Origin: Cyanobacteria bacterium UBA6984 | GTDB lineage: Bacteria; Cyanobacteriota; Vampirovibrionia; Gastranaerophilales; Gastranaerophilaceae | Direction: 5' to 3' | DNA length: 5,302 bases | Assembly (NCBI GenBank): GCA_002450015.1 | Contig: DJYG01000016.1 | Coordinates: 1 to 5,302 of the forward strand | Shown here: piece by piece, positions 5,288 to 5,302 of the stretch | How the letters are laid out: each line of letters begins with the position of its first letter | How positions within the stretch are numbered: position 1 is the stretch's first letter | The notes under the pieces: generated by a model | Databases searched by the model: none | What the model was told of the DNA's origin: nothing | What the model saw: only the letters and a program-made list of their open reading frames with translations | Translations under genes and position numbers: made by a program

Positions 5288-5302
5288 TGGATTATTCGGG
5301 TA
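5288..5302. repeat. Possible start of a second interspersed repeat at window edge
   Basis: TGGATTATTCGGG resembles the opening of a dispersed repeat of the TGGATTCTTCGG…CAGAATGACA type, whose closing bases appear at 1-10. It is cut off by the window edge, so this is tentative. Confidence 0.22.

Overview
The window is AT-rich DNA from a low-GC bacterium. Three things point to a gut Melainabacteria/Gastranaerophilales-type (non-photosynthetic cyanobacterial lineage) genome. One is a pseudopilin with an Ala-Phe-Thr-Leu-Ala-Glu cleavage region, MGIIGVVAALTIP helix and a C-terminal YGNMDYLK stretch. Another is a set of short GC-richer interspersed repeats at both window edges. The third is a degenerate GTAGGTTGGGT-type repeat of the kind seen in cyanobacteria. 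This placement is inferred from remembered sequence style, not from any search.

Layout. Bases 1-429 hold no gene I can support. They contain a patchwork of repeat fragments (1-111), two overlapping inverted repeats (119-172 and 146-300) and scattered TATAAT-like boxes. A possible 36-codon membrane peptide follows at 445-555. On the minus strand, 611-2005 encodes a complete radical SAM enzyme with an N-terminal cobalamin-binding-type domain. A 59-bp divergent intergenic region (2006-2064) carries a good promoter and ribosome binding site for a plus-strand pair: an unrecognised 191-residue protein (2065-2640) and, 33 bp later, adenine deaminase (2674-4395). A perfect 19-bp hairpin (4417-4458) acts as a shared terminator with the convergent minus-strand pseudopilin gene (4472-5203). 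The last 99 bases hold the pseudopilin's ribosome binding site and another interspersed repeat.

How the genes relate. Only the 191-residue protein and adenine deaminase look co-transcribed; the deaminase turns adenine into hypoxanthine and ammonia in purine salvage. The radical SAM enzyme and the pseudopilin appear to be separate units with no visible pathway link. I see no defence island, phage, transposase, CRISPR array or RNA gene. The most interesting observation is that the pseudopilin's leader peptide is encoded by a copy of a 14-bp-period repeat that also occurs as non-coding DNA at 70-107, which suggests a repeat element recruited into, or inserted into, a protein's N-terminus.
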